From positions 1 to 57,423 of the forward strand of contig JAJRQT010000192.1 of NCBI GenBank assembly GCA_024280115.1: DNA of 57,423 nt, given 5' to 3'. This stretch comes from Bacteroidota bacterium (GTDB taxonomy: Bacteria; Bacteroidota; Bacteroidia; Cytophagales; Cyclobacteriaceae). Within the stretch, counting starts at the first letter, position 1; the number at the start of each line of letters is the position of its first letter. This document shows positions 43,559-53,491 of the stretch, in pieces. Under the pieces are notes generated by a model, which was not told the origin of the DNA, made no database searches, and worked only from the letters and a program-made list of their open reading frames with translations. The position numbers and the translations under genes are program-made.

Positions 43559-45259
43559 ATGGGTAGTCAAAAAAAGAACAATCAGGTTGACACACAAACT
43601 GTAGAAATGAATATCGCAGGTATGACCTGTGATGATTGTGCGACTAATGTCGAAAAAGTGGTGAGCGGGATTCAGGGAGTGACAAAAAATGCTGTCAGCT
43701 ACAGTGAAGGGAAAGGCACGTTTTCGTTTGACCCGACATCAATATCTTCTGAGAAAATAAAGGAGGCCATTCACACTAAAACAAATTATAAAGTGACCGG
43801 GATATCAGGGAATGGTCAATCTGATAAAAGTACGTTAGAATCGGAGGGGGATTCCCTTGCCGGTATCCAATCCGGTCAATATGACCTGATCATTATCGGG
43901 GGTGGTTCTGCAGCTTTCTCAGCATCTGCTACTGCGGCCGACATGGGATTATCGGTATTGATGGTCAACGCCGGTCTGGATATTGGTGGCACCTGTGTCA
44001 ATGTAGGTTGCGTTCCTTCCAAATTTCTAATCAGAAACGCCGAACAAATCCATAAAGTTCAACACTCTCCGTTTAATGGCGTCTCACCTGCTATTGCTTC
44101 AATCGATTACAAAGCTATCATTCGACAGAAAAATGAATTGGTCGCTGCGCTGCAAAAGAAGAAGTATCTGGATGTCGTAGGCAAATTGGATACGGTAGAA
44201 GTTTTGGAAGGATGGGCGAAATTTGTTGATACCAAAACTATTGAGGTAAATGGCAAACAATACAAAGGGATGAAATTTTTACTGGCCACTGGAGCTACTA
44301 CTAAAATTCCTGAAATTGAGGGATTGGATAAAGTAGGCTATTTAACCAATGAAAGTATATTTAACCTGGAAGAATTGCCAAAGAGCCTGATCGTAATTGG
44401 AGCAGGATATATTGCATTGGAAATTGCCCAGGCATATCATCGTTTTGGTTCAAAGGTAACTTTTCTTCATCGCTCAGAAAGAATATTGCGTGCACAGGCT
44501 ACAGATATTACCGATGAGTTAACGGCACAATTCAAAAGTGAAGGCATGGACATTCGTACCAATGTGCGCATCGAAAAATTTGAGCGAAACGGAGAGGTTG
44601 TAAAAGCTTATACAAACGAAGGTCAGTTTGAGGCTACTCATATTTTGGTAGCCCCCGGGACAAAACCCAATACATCCGGGATGTCGATTGAGATCACAGG
44701 AATAGAACTCAATGAAACAGGCCATGTCATTGTAAACGTGCGACAAGAAACCAATGTACCTCACATCTATGCCGCAGGTGATGTCACCAATACACCGGCT
44801 TTTGTCTATACGGCAGCAAAAGAAGGTAAAGTGGCTGTATTGAATGCTTTTAAAAGCACCGGAGACGAAGTGGATTATACAGGACTTCCCTGGGTGGTAT
44901 TTACCGATCCGCAAGTAGCAGGCGCGGGCATGGATGAGCAAGAAGCTGAAAAAGCCGGAATCCCATATGAAACCAGCGTGATGACTTTGAGCGAAATTCC
45001 AAGGGCGCAAGCACTGGATACGAGGGGGTTTATCAAGTTGATTAGAAACTCAGAAAATGATCAGCTTATCGGTGGTAGAATTATCGCACCGGAAGGCGGT
45101 GAACTGGCGATGCAAATCAGCCTGGCCATAAAGGCAAAAATGACAGTTCAGGAATTGGCTGATGCCTTTCACCCTTACCTCACCTTATCAGAAGGCATCA
45201 AGCTGGCGGCCATCACTTTCAACAAGGATGTGGCGGAATTGAGTTGTTGTGCGAGTTGA
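43559..45259 (+). CDS. merA: Mercuric reductase with N-terminal HMA domain
   Basis: FAD-dependent mercury(II) reductase of 566 residues giving volatile elemental mercury. HMA domain at about 12-80 (IAGMTCDDCATNVEK, Cys pair CDDC), then the flavoprotein core: FAD-binding IIIGGGSAAFSASATAAD, redox pair C146/C151 in GGTCVNVGCVPSK, NAD(P)H site IGAGYIALEIAQA and second FAD site YAAGDVTN. The C-terminal vicinal cysteines C563-C564 (LSCCAS) that load mercury onto the active site are intact. It should be functional. Confidence 0.93.
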   Translation: MGSQKKNNQVDTQTVEMNIAGMTCDDCATNVEKVVSGIQGVTKNAVSYSEGKGTFSFDPTSISSEKIKEAIHTKTNYKVTGISGNGQSDKSTLESEGDSLAGIQSGQYDLIIIGGGSAAFSASATAADMGLSVLMVNAGLDIGGTCVNVGCVPSKFLIRNAEQIHKVQHSPFNGVSPAIASIDYKAIIRQKNELVAALQKKKYLDVVGKLDTVEVLEGWAKFVDTKTIEVNGKQYKGMKFLLATGATTKIPEIEGLDKVGYLTNESIFNLEELPKSLIVIGAGYIALEIAQAYHRFGSKVTFLHRSERILRAQATDITDELTAQFKSEGMDIRTNVRIEKFERNGEVVKAYTNEGQFEATHILVAPGTKPNTSGMSIEITGIELNETGHVIVNVRQETNVPHIYAAGDVTNTPAFVYTAAKEGKVAVLNAFKSTGDEVDYTGLPWVVFTDPQVAGAGMDEQEAEKAGIPYETSVMTLSEIPRAQALDTRGFIKLIRNSENDQLIGGRIIAPEGGELAMQISLAIKAKMTVQELADAFHPYLTLSEGIKLAAITFNKDVAELSCCAS

Positions 45260-45445
45260 TTATTTCGTTATCAAGGGAGATATATTTTTACAATACTATC
45301 GATCTTACCAAACTAGTTTTAAAAATTATAGCTATCGCGAATCGCATTGATTTTACTGAAATTAATGAGGTGAAGATTAAAAATCAATTCTTTGAGAAAA
45401 GACAATATCAATCAATCCTTCTTTTAAATTAAATTTAGATAAAAT

Positions 45446-46801
45446 ATGGAAAAATATGACCTCGTAATTATCGGTGCCGGCACGGGAGGTGTAGGCGTAG
45501 CTCGTCCCAGTGCGAAAGCTGGATGGAAAGTAGCCATTGTAGATGAACTGCCCTATGGAGGCACATGCATGTTGCGCGGCTGCGATCCGAAAAAGATGCT
45601 TATTGGCGCAACTGAGGGGATCGACTGGGCTGACCGGATGGAAAAGAATGGCCTTCTATCTAAAGACATTTCTATCGACTGGCCCAAGATGATGGCCTTT
45701 AAAAGAACCTTTACAGGTGTGATGCCCGATAAGCTGGAGAAGGGTCTGAGCCGTATGGGAATAGAGGTATTGCATGGCAATGCCCGCTTTACCGGTACGG
45801 GATCGCTACTTGTGGGAGACCATGAACTGGAAGCGAAATATTTTCATATTGCAACCGGCGCCCGGCCTGTTACCCTTGGAATCCCGGGAGAAGAGTACCT
45901 TACCACGAGTACGGATTTCCTCGAAAGGGAATCTACCCCGGAACGGATCGTGTTTGTAGGCGGTGGTTTTATAGCTTTTGAATTTGCACATATATCCAAA
46001 CGGGCCGGCGCATCTGAAATTACCATCTTGCAACGAGGCAAACACGCGCTGGTAAATTTTGATCCGGACCTTGTGGATATGCAGGTTGAAAGAACGAAGG
46101 AATTAGGTATTACAGTACATTGTGAAGCGGTTGTTGAAGGCATTTCAAAAGATGGAAATGAATTTATTGTTGAATATTCAACTCGTGAAGGCAAAAAAAC
46201 CGTAACCTGTGATCACGTGGTTCATGCCGCCGGTCGTGTACCCAATATTGACAACCTGAATCTTGAAGCAATTGGAGTTGAAATTGGGAAAAGAGGTATA
46301 AAAGTGAACGAGTATTTACGAAGTATTTCAAATCCCAATGTATTTTCAGTTGGGGATTGTGCCGATACAGGAGCGCCAAACCTGACCCCGGTTTCAGCTA
46401 ACGAGGCAAGGATAGCTGCCAAGAACCTGGTGGCTGGAAAAGATGTGCGGGCGATGAAATATCCCCCAATCCCAAGTGTGGTATTTACCCTGCCTCCTGT
46501 TGCCAGGGTAGGTATGCAGGAAAGAGAAGCTAAAGAAAAAGGATTGAAGTTCGATATTAAATTTCAACGAACGGGTGGCTGGTATTCTTCAATGCGGGTT
46601 GGTGAAAAATACGCTGCATATAAAGTTCTTGTTGAAAGGGGTACCGGAAAGATATTGGGCGCCCATCTGCTTGGTCCCGGTGCGGAGGAGCAAATCAATA
46701 TTATTGCCATGGCCATTGGCGCCGGTATGACTGCAAATCAACTGAAAGGGGTTATTTTTGCTTATCCAAGCTACGCATCAGATATTGGGTCAATGGTTTA
46801 A
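45446..46801 (+). CDS. MerA/lipoamide-dehydrogenase-like flavin disulfide reductase
   Basis: Class I pyridine-nucleotide disulfide oxidoreductase of 451 residues, related to merA but distinct. FAD site LVIIGAGTGGVGVARPSAKAG, redox cysteines C41/C46 (GGTCMLRGCDPKK) and NAD(P) region VFVGGGFIAFEFAHI are present. It lacks an HMA domain and the C-terminal Cys-Cys pair. The usual active-site His-Pro...Glu of reductases that act on disulfides is replaced: the end reads IFAYPSYASDIGSM with Tyr and Asp at those places. It follows merA on the same strand; it could act on a small thiol, mercury or another oxidant. Substrate unknown. Confidence 0.75.
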   Translation: MEKYDLVIIGAGTGGVGVARPSAKAGWKVAIVDELPYGGTCMLRGCDPKKMLIGATEGIDWADRMEKNGLLSKDISIDWPKMMAFKRTFTGVMPDKLEKGLSRMGIEVLHGNARFTGTGSLLVGDHELEAKYFHIATGARPVTLGIPGEEYLTTSTDFLERESTPERIVFVGGGFIAFEFAHISKRAGASEITILQRGKHALVNFDPDLVDMQVERTKELGITVHCEAVVEGISKDGNEFIVEYSTREGKKTVTCDHVVHAAGRVPNIDNLNLEAIGVEIGKRGIKVNEYLRSISNPNVFSVGDCADTGAPNLTPVSANEARIAAKNLVAGKDVRAMKYPPIPSVVFTLPPVARVGMQEREAKEKGLKFDIKFQRTGGWYSSMRVGEKYAAYKVLVERGTGKILGAHLLGPGAEEQINIIAMAIGAGMTANQLKGVIFAYPSYASDIGSMV

Positions 46802-46830
46802 CCCGAAAAATTGTGAATTTTTTGGGTTAA
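46798..46830 (+). terminator. Strong hairpin ending the mer region
   Basis: TTAACCC plus an A-rich run on the left (46798-46812) pairs with the T-rich run plus GGGTTAA on the right (46816-46830) around a GTG loop: a stem of about 15 bp with one G-T pair. It starts inside the TAA stop codon of the preceding gene and contains the U run expected on the plus strand. Confidence 0.7.
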
Positions 46831-47011
46831 GATTTTCATCATGATCTCTCCTCGCATGGTAAAGCAGTTGCTTAAAACCTGACTCACTATTTGGATACTC
46901 TTTGGAGTTCATAGTTTGTAATCATGGACTGTTCATATAATTACAAATTCAAGCGTTGTAATTGTTGATTCGCAACTCAATTATTCAGGTTGAAACGAAT
47001 GAAGTATTCAT

Positions 47012-48226
47012 CTATATGTCTCCAGCTTTTTTCAAAGTTGTCTTTGCGACTATCGGACCAAACAATTCATGAATGACAGTTGCACCAAGGACGATGTTAA
47101 GGATGAAATCTGAAAATTGTGAAAATGCGGGATTCTGATTCATGATCAACGCCAGACCCACAACGATACCTCCCTGAGGAAGTAATCCCCCGGTGACATA
47201 TCTTCTTACTTTTTTTGGTGATTTGGCCAATATCGCTCCTAAGTACACTCCTAATGCTTTACCGGTAAATCGGAAAATAATAAATGCCAGTATCAGCCAA
47301 TAACCTGAGCCAAACGAATCGAAATTTAGCTTTAAACCGCTAATCGTGAAAAATAATGTAAAGATGATTTCATCAGTATAGCGTTCGAGCACCCTGAAGA
47401 TAGCCTCTTGGCGGGAATTGAAATTAACAACGACAACACCAACCGCCATTGTTGCAAGTAGCTGATCTACTTTTAACATACTCGCTGTGCCAAATGCCAG
47501 TAACAATATACCTGAAAGGATCACCAACAGTACACTATCCTCTTCATTCTTCACCAATCCCGTGACGAAATTGAGCAGCAAGCCAAAGCAAACCCCAATC
47601 CCAATAGAAACCAGGATGGAAATCAATGGTTCGATCACCGTAGATAAAGCAAGTGGTTCATGCTTTATAAAACCGACAGCTATTGCCGTAGCCAGGCTAT
47701 AGTTGATTATTCCCAACACATCATCAAAAGCTGCAACGCCCATAATGGTTGACATCACCAAGCCTTTTGCCTTATATTCAGTTTTGACTGCCAGGGTGGC
47801 TGTTGGATCGGTTGGAGAAGCCAGTGAACCTAATAAAATAGCCGCCGGGAGAAACAAACCATATAAGGAGACCTCTGGAAAAGGATTCATAAAATAGAAA
47901 AATACAAGCAATCCTCCTGTTGTGATCAAAAAAGCCAGCTCGGCTTCAAGCAAAGTGATGTAAATAATTCCCCTACCCAACTTTTTGATTTTAGGATATA
48001 ACAAAGTTCCTCCAACTGAAAATGTAATAAAGGAAAGTGCCACATTGGTGAGCACACTGGTATTGTCATTGAATTCAACCGGTACAATACTGAGAAACCC
48101 TGGGTTCAGCACAACACCCGCAAGAATAAATCCGGTAACTTTTGGCAAACCAACAAGCTTTGCAAGTTCACCACCGATGAATCCTGAAAACAGGATAAGT
48201 CCAAATAATAAGGTGGTATCTAACAT
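47012..48226 (-). CDS. Cation:proton antiporter (CPA-type, NhaP/Kef-like)
   Basis: 404 residues and about 12-13 helices. Antiporter signatures are GFIGGELAKLVGLPKVTGFILAGVVLNPG at the N-terminus, SLASPTDPTATLAV in the fifth to sixth helix and the ion-binding acidic pair in GVAAFDDVLGIINY. There is no C-terminal nucleotide-binding (TrkA) domain, so it is not a full Kef channel. Probable role: sodium or potassium exchange for protons. It is convergent with the mer region and divergent from glgP. Confidence 0.85.
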   Translation of the reverse strand: MLDTTLLFGLILFSGFIGGELAKLVGLPKVTGFILAGVVLNPGFLSIVPVEFNDNTSVLTNVALSFITFSVGGTLLYPKIKKLGRGIIYITLLEAELAFLITTGGLLVFFYFMNPFPEVSLYGLFLPAAILLGSLASPTDPTATLAVKTEYKAKGLVMSTIMGVAAFDDVLGIINYSLATAIAVGFIKHEPLALSTVIEPLISILVSIGIGVCFGLLLNFVTGLVKNEEDSVLLVILSGILLLAFGTASMLKVDQLLATMAVGVVVVNFNSRQEAIFRVLERYTDEIIFTLFFTISGLKLNFDSFGSGYWLILAFIIFRFTGKALGVYLGAILAKSPKKVRRYVTGGLLPQGGIVVGLALIMNQNPAFSQFSDFILNIVLGATVIHELFGPIVAKTTLKKAGDI

Positions 48227-48771
48227 ACGAGTGAAAGATCAAATTAACTCATCAAAGCCGAGTTGGTTTTTCAATCTTAATAGTATTATTAAAGTTTGCA
48301 AACTACAAAATTAATCTATTAAAAGGTTGTGTATTTACAAAGGTTAAACCTTAATTGAGATGGCGGTCATTCCAAAATTATATGGCAGCCTCAATAGTAT
48401 GTAAGGCCCAGCGGCTCGAGTATCAAAAAAAGGAGGCATTAATACAGTTTAATAGTTTTTATGCTTTGTCTTGGAGGAGGAATGGTATATGCGCCAGTTT
48501 TGAACCGGGCATGTTTTTGATATGGTAAAGGCAGCTCTATTCCCCTGGCTTACTACTAAATGGATTGAATATAATATTGGTTCTAATCCCCTTTGCCAAC
48601 AAAAAGCCGGTTGATCCGAAGCGTGGGACAGTAATGAATGCAACAGCTTTTATTGCAGTACCATTTGGTGCAATGGTCAGTGCTGTAATGCCTGCCAAAT
48701 GTTGAAAACTGTCTATAAATCTCGAAATAATTCGATAGATTTGATATTATATTTCGCACAAAAATAATAAG
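48227..48771. other. Intergenic region before glgP
   Basis: This gap of 545 bases lies between the antiporter and phosphorylase starts. It holds an apparent gene relic at 48511-48705 (listed separately). A TATATTTC sequence just before 48772 is close to the Bacteroidota -7 element but has no matching -33 box. The minus-strand frame 48449-48643 looks random. Confidence 0.4.
48511..48705 (+). pseudogene. Remnant of a small membrane protein
   Basis: After one in-frame stop (TAA at 48526) the frame reads LYSPGLLLNGLNIILVLIPF, then KKPVDPKRGTVMNATAFIAV and PFGAMVSAVMPAKC to a stop. The composition and hydrophobic segments look like the end of an integral membrane protein rather than chance. No start or upstream half is present in any frame, and no family was named. 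Confidence 0.3.
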
Positions 48772-51336
48772 ATGAAAAAGCCAGCCAAAAACAATATCAT
48801 TATTGAAGATGACCGTACCGGAATTGAAAAGGAAACACTTAAGCGAGCGTTTTTAGATAATCTTTATTACATACAGGGGAGAATACCTGAAGTAGCTTCC
48901 AGAAATGATTTTTATATGGCCCTGGCTTATACAGTGAGGGATAGGATACTGCATCGTTGGCTTCATGTCATTAGGGAATATATTAAAAAGAAAAGTAAAA
49001 TAGTCTCCTACCTTTCAGCAGAGTTTTTAATGGGGCCGCATTTAGGTAATAACCTGATAAATCTCGGGCTGTATGATGAATTCGAAACAGCTATCGGAGA
49101 GTTGGGACTAAAGTTGGAGGACCTGTTGGAGCAGGAAGAGGAACCGGGTTTGGGAAATGGTGGACTGGGAAGGCTTGCAGCTTGTTTTCTGGATTCTCTG
49201 GCAACCCTTGACATACCTGCTATTGGGTACGGAATTCGGTATGAATTTGGGATATTTGACCAGGTCATAAAAAACGGATGGCAGGAAGAGATTACTGACA
49301 AATGGCTGAAGTATGGCAATCCCTGGGAAATTGCTCAGATCGAATTGAAGCAACCAATTAAATACGGCGGTCATACCAAGTCGCATCTCGATAATGATGG
49401 GCGATACCAGGTAGAATGGATACCGGAATATGTTGTAATTGCAGTGCCATATGACACCCCGGTGCTAGGCTATCAAACAAATACTTCAGGGATTTTGCGG
49501 TTGTGGAAAGCTGAAGCCTGTGAATCATTTGACTTTCAGAGTTTTAATAAAGGTGATTATTATGGAGCTGTAAATAACAAAGTAATTTCTGAAAACATAT
49601 CCAAAGTACTTTACCCTAATGATGAGCAAATAAGTGGAAAAGAACTGAGGTTAGAGCAGCAATATTTCTTTACCTCGGCTTCGCTCAAAGATATGATGAG
49701 GATACATACAAGAGACGAGCATAAATCTCCAGAGAAATTTCATGAAAGCTTTACCATTCAATTAAATGATACCCATCCTTCTGTCGCCGTTCCGGAATTA
49801 ATGAGATTATTATTGGACGATTATCGTCTTGACTGGGATTTAGCGTGGGATGTTACGCGCAAATCCATTAATTATACCAATCATACCCTATTGCCGGAAG
49901 CATTGGAAAAATGGCCGGTTGCTATTTTTGGAAGCATTTTACCTCGTCATCTTGAAATAATATTTGAAATCAATCATCATTTTTTAGAATTGGTTAGAAA
50001 TACCTACCCAGGAGATGAAGCGAGAGTTTCAAGAATGTCAATTATTGATGAAAGTGGAGAAAAATATATTCGAATGGCCCATCTCGCTTGCGTGGGAAGC
50101 CAGGCTGTAAATGGAGTCGCTGCACTGCACACGGAATTGTTAACAACAGGCATATTAAAGGATTTTTATGAATTGTGGCCGGAGAAATTCAGTAATAAAA
50201 CAAATGGTGTGACTCCCAGGAGATGGATTGTTTTGAATAATCAAAAGTTGACAGAATTGATATCTGGTAAAATCGGGACAAAATGGATTAAAGATTTATA
50301 TGAATTGAAGAAACTTGAAAAATTTGCGAAGAATACTACTTTTCAGGATGAATGGAGAAAAAGTAAAAATTTCGTAAAAAAATCTCTCGCTGATCAGATT
50401 CATTCACAATTGGGCATTAAAGTCAATCCCAATTCTATGTTTGACATCCTGGTAAAGAGAATTCATGAATATAAAAGACAGCATCTTAAAGTGCTTCACA
50501 TCATAACTTTATACAATAGAATCAAGCAAAATCCCGATATTGATATCGTACCGAGAACATTCATTTTTGGTGGTAAGGCTGCACCTGGTTATTATATGGC
50601 TAAGCTGATCATCAAGCTTATAAATTCTGTAGCCGATGTGGTGAATAATGACCCAGATGTCAGGGATCGTTTGAAAGTAGTTTTTATACCGGATTTCAAT
50701 GTGAAAAACAGTGAGCATATTTATCCGGCGGCTGACCTGTCCGAGCAAATTTCAACTGCGGGAAAGGAAGCATCAGGAACGGGAAATATGAAATTTACTA
50801 TGAATGGCGCTCTCACAATTGGAACCCTTGATGGTGCCAATATTGAAATCAGGGAGGAAGTTGGAGAAGATAACTTTTTCCTCTTTGGCCTTAAGACAGC
50901 GCAAGTTTATGAATTAAAATCAGAGGGGTATAATGCCTACGGTTACTATGAATCAAATAAAGATCTGAAAAAGGCGCTCGATATGATTGTCAGTGGTTAT
51001 TTCTCGCCGGAAAATAAAGATTTGTTCAAATCTATTTATGAATCATTGGTCTATCAGGATGAGTATATGCTGCTCGCTGATTATCAATCATATATAGATT
51101 GCCAGGATGAAGTGGATAATGTATATCGAAATCAATCCAGGTGGACAGAAATGTCGATATTAAATGTTGCAAGAAGTGGTAAATTCTCCAGTGACAGAAC
51201 TATAAGAGAATATTGCAAGGATATCTGGAAAGTAAAACCGTTTAAAATAAAGATCCCAAAATACATTCCAAAAGAGCAAACAAAGATGAAACTAAATATA
51301 TCAACTTATGGAAAAAATAATGAGCTAACCTGTTGA
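48772..51336 (+). CDS. glgP: Glycogen/starch alpha-glucan phosphorylase
   Basis: GT35 phosphorylase of 854 residues, the normal length. It releases glucose-1-phosphate from alpha-1,4-glucans. Conserved blocks are YLSAEFLMGPHLGNNL, EPGLGNGGLGRLAACFLDS and QLNDTHPSVAVPELMR. The PLP lysine K674 lies in EASGTGNMKFTMNGALTIGTLDGANIE (in pieces). The extreme C-terminus is slightly longer than usual and lysine-rich. It lies alone; no glycogen synthesis genes are in the window. A MITE-like element starts 4 bases after its stop. Confidence 0.95.
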   Translation: MKKPAKNNIIIEDDRTGIEKETLKRAFLDNLYYIQGRIPEVASRNDFYMALAYTVRDRILHRWLHVIREYIKKKSKIVSYLSAEFLMGPHLGNNLINLGLYDEFETAIGELGLKLEDLLEQEEEPGLGNGGLGRLAACFLDSLATLDIPAIGYGIRYEFGIFDQVIKNGWQEEITDKWLKYGNPWEIAQIELKQPIKYGGHTKSHLDNDGRYQVEWIPEYVVIAVPYDTPVLGYQTNTSGILRLWKAEACESFDFQSFNKGDYYGAVNNKVISENISKVLYPNDEQISGKELRLEQQYFFTSASLKDMMRIHTRDEHKSPEKFHESFTIQLNDTHPSVAVPELMRLLLDDYRLDWDLAWDVTRKSINYTNHTLLPEALEKWPVAIFGSILPRHLEIIFEINHHFLELVRNTYPGDEARVSRMSIIDESGEKYIRMAHLACVGSQAVNGVAALHTELLTTGILKDFYELWPEKFSNKTNGVTPRRWIVLNNQKLTELISGKIGTKWIKDLYELKKLEKFAKNTTFQDEWRKSKNFVKKSLADQIHSQLGIKVNPNSMFDILVKRIHEYKRQHLKVLHIITLYNRIKQNPDIDIVPRTFIFGGKAAPGYYMAKLIIKLINSVADVVNNDPDVRDRLKVVFIPDFNVKNSEHIYPAADLSEQISTAGKEASGTGNMKFTMNGALTIGTLDGANIEIREEVGEDNFFLFGLKTAQVYELKSEGYNAYGYYESNKDLKKALDMIVSGYFSPENKDLFKSIYESLVYQDEYMLLADYQSYIDCQDEVDNVYRNQSRWTEMSILNVARSGKFSSDRTIREYCKDIWKVKPFKIKIPKYIPKEQTKMKLNISTYGKNNELTC

Positions 51337-51339
51337 TGC

Positions 51340-51460
51340 GTTAGAAGTCTAAGAACCATCAGGTTTAGAAAAATCCAACATCCTGCACCTCGGTCTGTGG
51401 CTCACAGACCATGGCTTTTTAAATTATTTTGGCTTTAAACCCGATTGCCTGTTAGATGTC
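51340..51460. mobile_element. MITE-like element copy 2 with 10-bp target duplication
   Basis: Related to the element at 15292-15451. Flanking direct repeats are GTTAGAAGTC (51340-51349) and GTTAGATGTC (51451-51460), 9 of 10 identical. The left end is decayed (AAGAACCATCAGGTTTAG against CAGGGCAATTGGGTTTAG in copy 1); the right end reads GGCTTTAAACCCGATTGCCT. It holds one hairpin, GGTCTGTG-GCT-CACAGACC (51392-51410), against two in copy 1. The hairpin is followed by CTTTTT and lies between two convergent gene ends, so it may also act as a terminator. Confidence 0.6.
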
Positions 51461-51517
51461 ATAGATACAGTTAAATGAATTTAATATTTCGTTATGTTGA
51501 AATGTATTCGTGATTAG

Positions 51518-53491
51518 TTAGATTTCTTCACTTTTTGTAATAATTAACTGTGTATTAAATTTTCTAACAATAGCGTTTAAATATTGCTTTATCCTCGTAT
51601 ATTCATTTGGCTGATATACAGCTTTTTTAAAAGAATACTCACCAACAACTGTAACTACATTATCCTTAAAACTGTAATCCAGTGTTATTACGGCCAGATC
51701 ATTTTTCATTTCAAATCTTTCGGGAAAATCAACAACGAGATAGTTATCAGGTATCGAGATAGTTGATTTAAATGTTTCAGACTTAGGATAAACGAAATCT
51801 ACCGGAAATGATCTGCTTTTTTGTGTCAGCTTATTTTCCTGTAATGGAAAATTTAAAAATGGTGAAATAAGTAATTTATTGTCAATACTTTCAATTTTAG
51901 TTTCACCTTCATAGGCTACAATATAAGGTGCTGAAGATTTTTCAAAGTTGAGTGTTTTAATTTTATAGAGTGCTTCAAAGCCATTTTCAAGAATGTGATT
52001 TTTTATCTTTGTAGTATCATTGTTATAGACTTTTTTAGTATGTAAAGATTCAAATTCCGTAGTATAAGTTGTTACACTCGTTTGGGCAATTAATGAATTA
52101 GGGTCAATTTGAATTTCGATATTTCGGCTGTTCACTGATTTAATATTTGTTGACAGCTTAGCCCACTTAATTTCCTCCTCATCAACTATAAGTCCTTTTT
52201 CGTTTATACATCTCGGAGGTATCCTATTGTAAGCAATCAAAGGATCAGTGCCATCCGTAAAGTAAGCATTTCCATTTATTTCCACCATTGGTATCACATA
52301 ATTAAAAAAGTGGCTGAATGGATAGTTCGCGACAATCTTACCGTGATTTCTTGTACTAATGATTATTGGATCTACATTTATTCCGGCGGTTTCCAATAAA
52401 GCGATCAGAAATAAATTTATATCCGCAGAATTCCCCGTTTTTTGGATTGACAACTCCTTTGGCGATTTTGAAGCATATTTTGAATTATACCCGTTCCAGC
52501 TATATGCAGATTTCACATAATTAACGATCTCTTTTACTTTGTTTTCTTCATCAATACTTTCCAGATTCAATTCTGCTTCAAAAATTTGTTCGGCTATTTT
52601 GGAACTCTTTTTCATGTATTTTCCAAAATTGGAGTGTTTTAATAGTGATTTGTTTAAATCTTCCCATGTTGTCATTATTTCATTACTCGATCCACGGGGA
52701 CTTGTAAATTTTGCAAGCTGGAAATCCATTTTTATTAAATAATCTTTTGCTGAAGTCATATAGGCTTCATCTTTGAAGGCGGGCACATTTTCCATAACAT
52801 AGGTATGTACATAATTTTGAAATTCAAGACCTCCAAATCTTCTGTTTAGACCCTTTTCTGCTTCGGAATTTTGATAACTAAACTTATTTCTCCCTTGTAC
52901 GATAAAAACATATTCGTAAAAGGGGATCATCTTCACAGTGTATTTACTATACATTGTAGGGATCACATCCTGAAAAACCCAATCGGGAAGATTGAAATGG
53001 AAGGGTGTTTCCAGCACAAATTTGTATTCAATGATCGTTCCTTCCTTTACATTCGGCACCACGAATTTTTTCACTTTCCAGTGATCGTTTACGGTTTCCT
53101 CGTATATATTTTCCTTATTTAAAAGACTTTTAATCAATTTTCCATTTTCGAAATTGTAGCTTATTGCTTCGATAGTTCGAAGTATTTCTGTTTTTCCATA
53201 TCCATCGACATAAAATGGAATTTCAATCTTCGCATGCTCAACTCCCGGGCGATTAAAGATTTTTATTCTTTTAGTGCGCGTAAATTGGATATTATAGCCA
53301 TTTTCCCTGTCGATAAAGACGGACTCGCCAATATCGAACAAGACTACTGCTTCCGCCTCAGGATCTTTTTCATAAGCTTTTAAATCTACTTCTTTCTGAC
53401 TTATCCTGCCCCATTTTTTGGGATAATTTTGAGAAAAAGTAAAATTTACAGCGAATAAAAATGCGAATAAAAAACATGTAAAAAATTTCAT
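51518..53491 (-). CDS. Secreted DUF3857/transglutaminase-like protein
   Basis: 657 residues with a signal peptide (TCFLFAFLFAVNFTFS). An N-terminal DUF3857 region (about 30-260; EAVVLFDIGES, RTKRIKIFNRPGVE) is followed by a transglutaminase-like domain (about 330-450) and a C-terminal DUF3858-like beta domain. In the transglutaminase part the usual Cys is replaced (KTGNSADINLFLIALL) and the His site reads FFNYVI, so it is probably non-catalytic; related Bacteroidota proteins often show this. Its ATG directly follows the stop of the preceding gene on the minus strand, so both form an operon. Role unknown, likely at the cell envelope. Confidence 0.8.
   Translation of the reverse strand: MKFFTCFLFAFLFAVNFTFSQNYPKKWGRISQKEVDLKAYEKDPEAEAVVLFDIGESVFIDRENGYNIQFTRTKRIKIFNRPGVEHAKIEIPFYVDGYGKTEILRTIEAISYNFENGKLIKSLLNKENIYEETVNDHWKVKKFVVPNVKEGTIIEYKFVLETPFHFNLPDWVFQDVIPTMYSKYTVKMIPFYEYVFIVQGRNKFSYQNSEAEKGLNRRFGGLEFQNYVHTYVMENVPAFKDEAYMTSAKDYLIKMDFQLAKFTSPRGSSNEIMTTWEDLNKSLLKHSNFGKYMKKSSKIAEQIFEAELNLESIDEENKVKEIVNYVKSAYSWNGYNSKYASKSPKELSIQKTGNSADINLFLIALLETAGINVDPIIISTRNHGKIVANYPFSHFFNYVIPMVEINGNAYFTDGTDPLIAYNRIPPRCINEKGLIVDEEEIKWAKLSTNIKSVNSRNIEIQIDPNSLIAQTSVTTYTTEFESLHTKKVYNNDTTKIKNHILENGFEALYKIKTLNFEKSSAPYIVAYEGETKIESIDNKLLISPFLNFPLQENKLTQKSRSFPVDFVYPKSETFKSTISIPDNYLVVDFPERFEMKNDLAVITLDYSFKDNVVTVVGEYSFKKAVYQPNEYTRIKQYLNAIVRKFNTQLIITKSEEI

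Noticed and set aside
44519..45010. 163-residue antisense frame in merA
   Set aside because: Opposite conserved merA codons, cysteine- and histidine-rich by chance of reverse translation.
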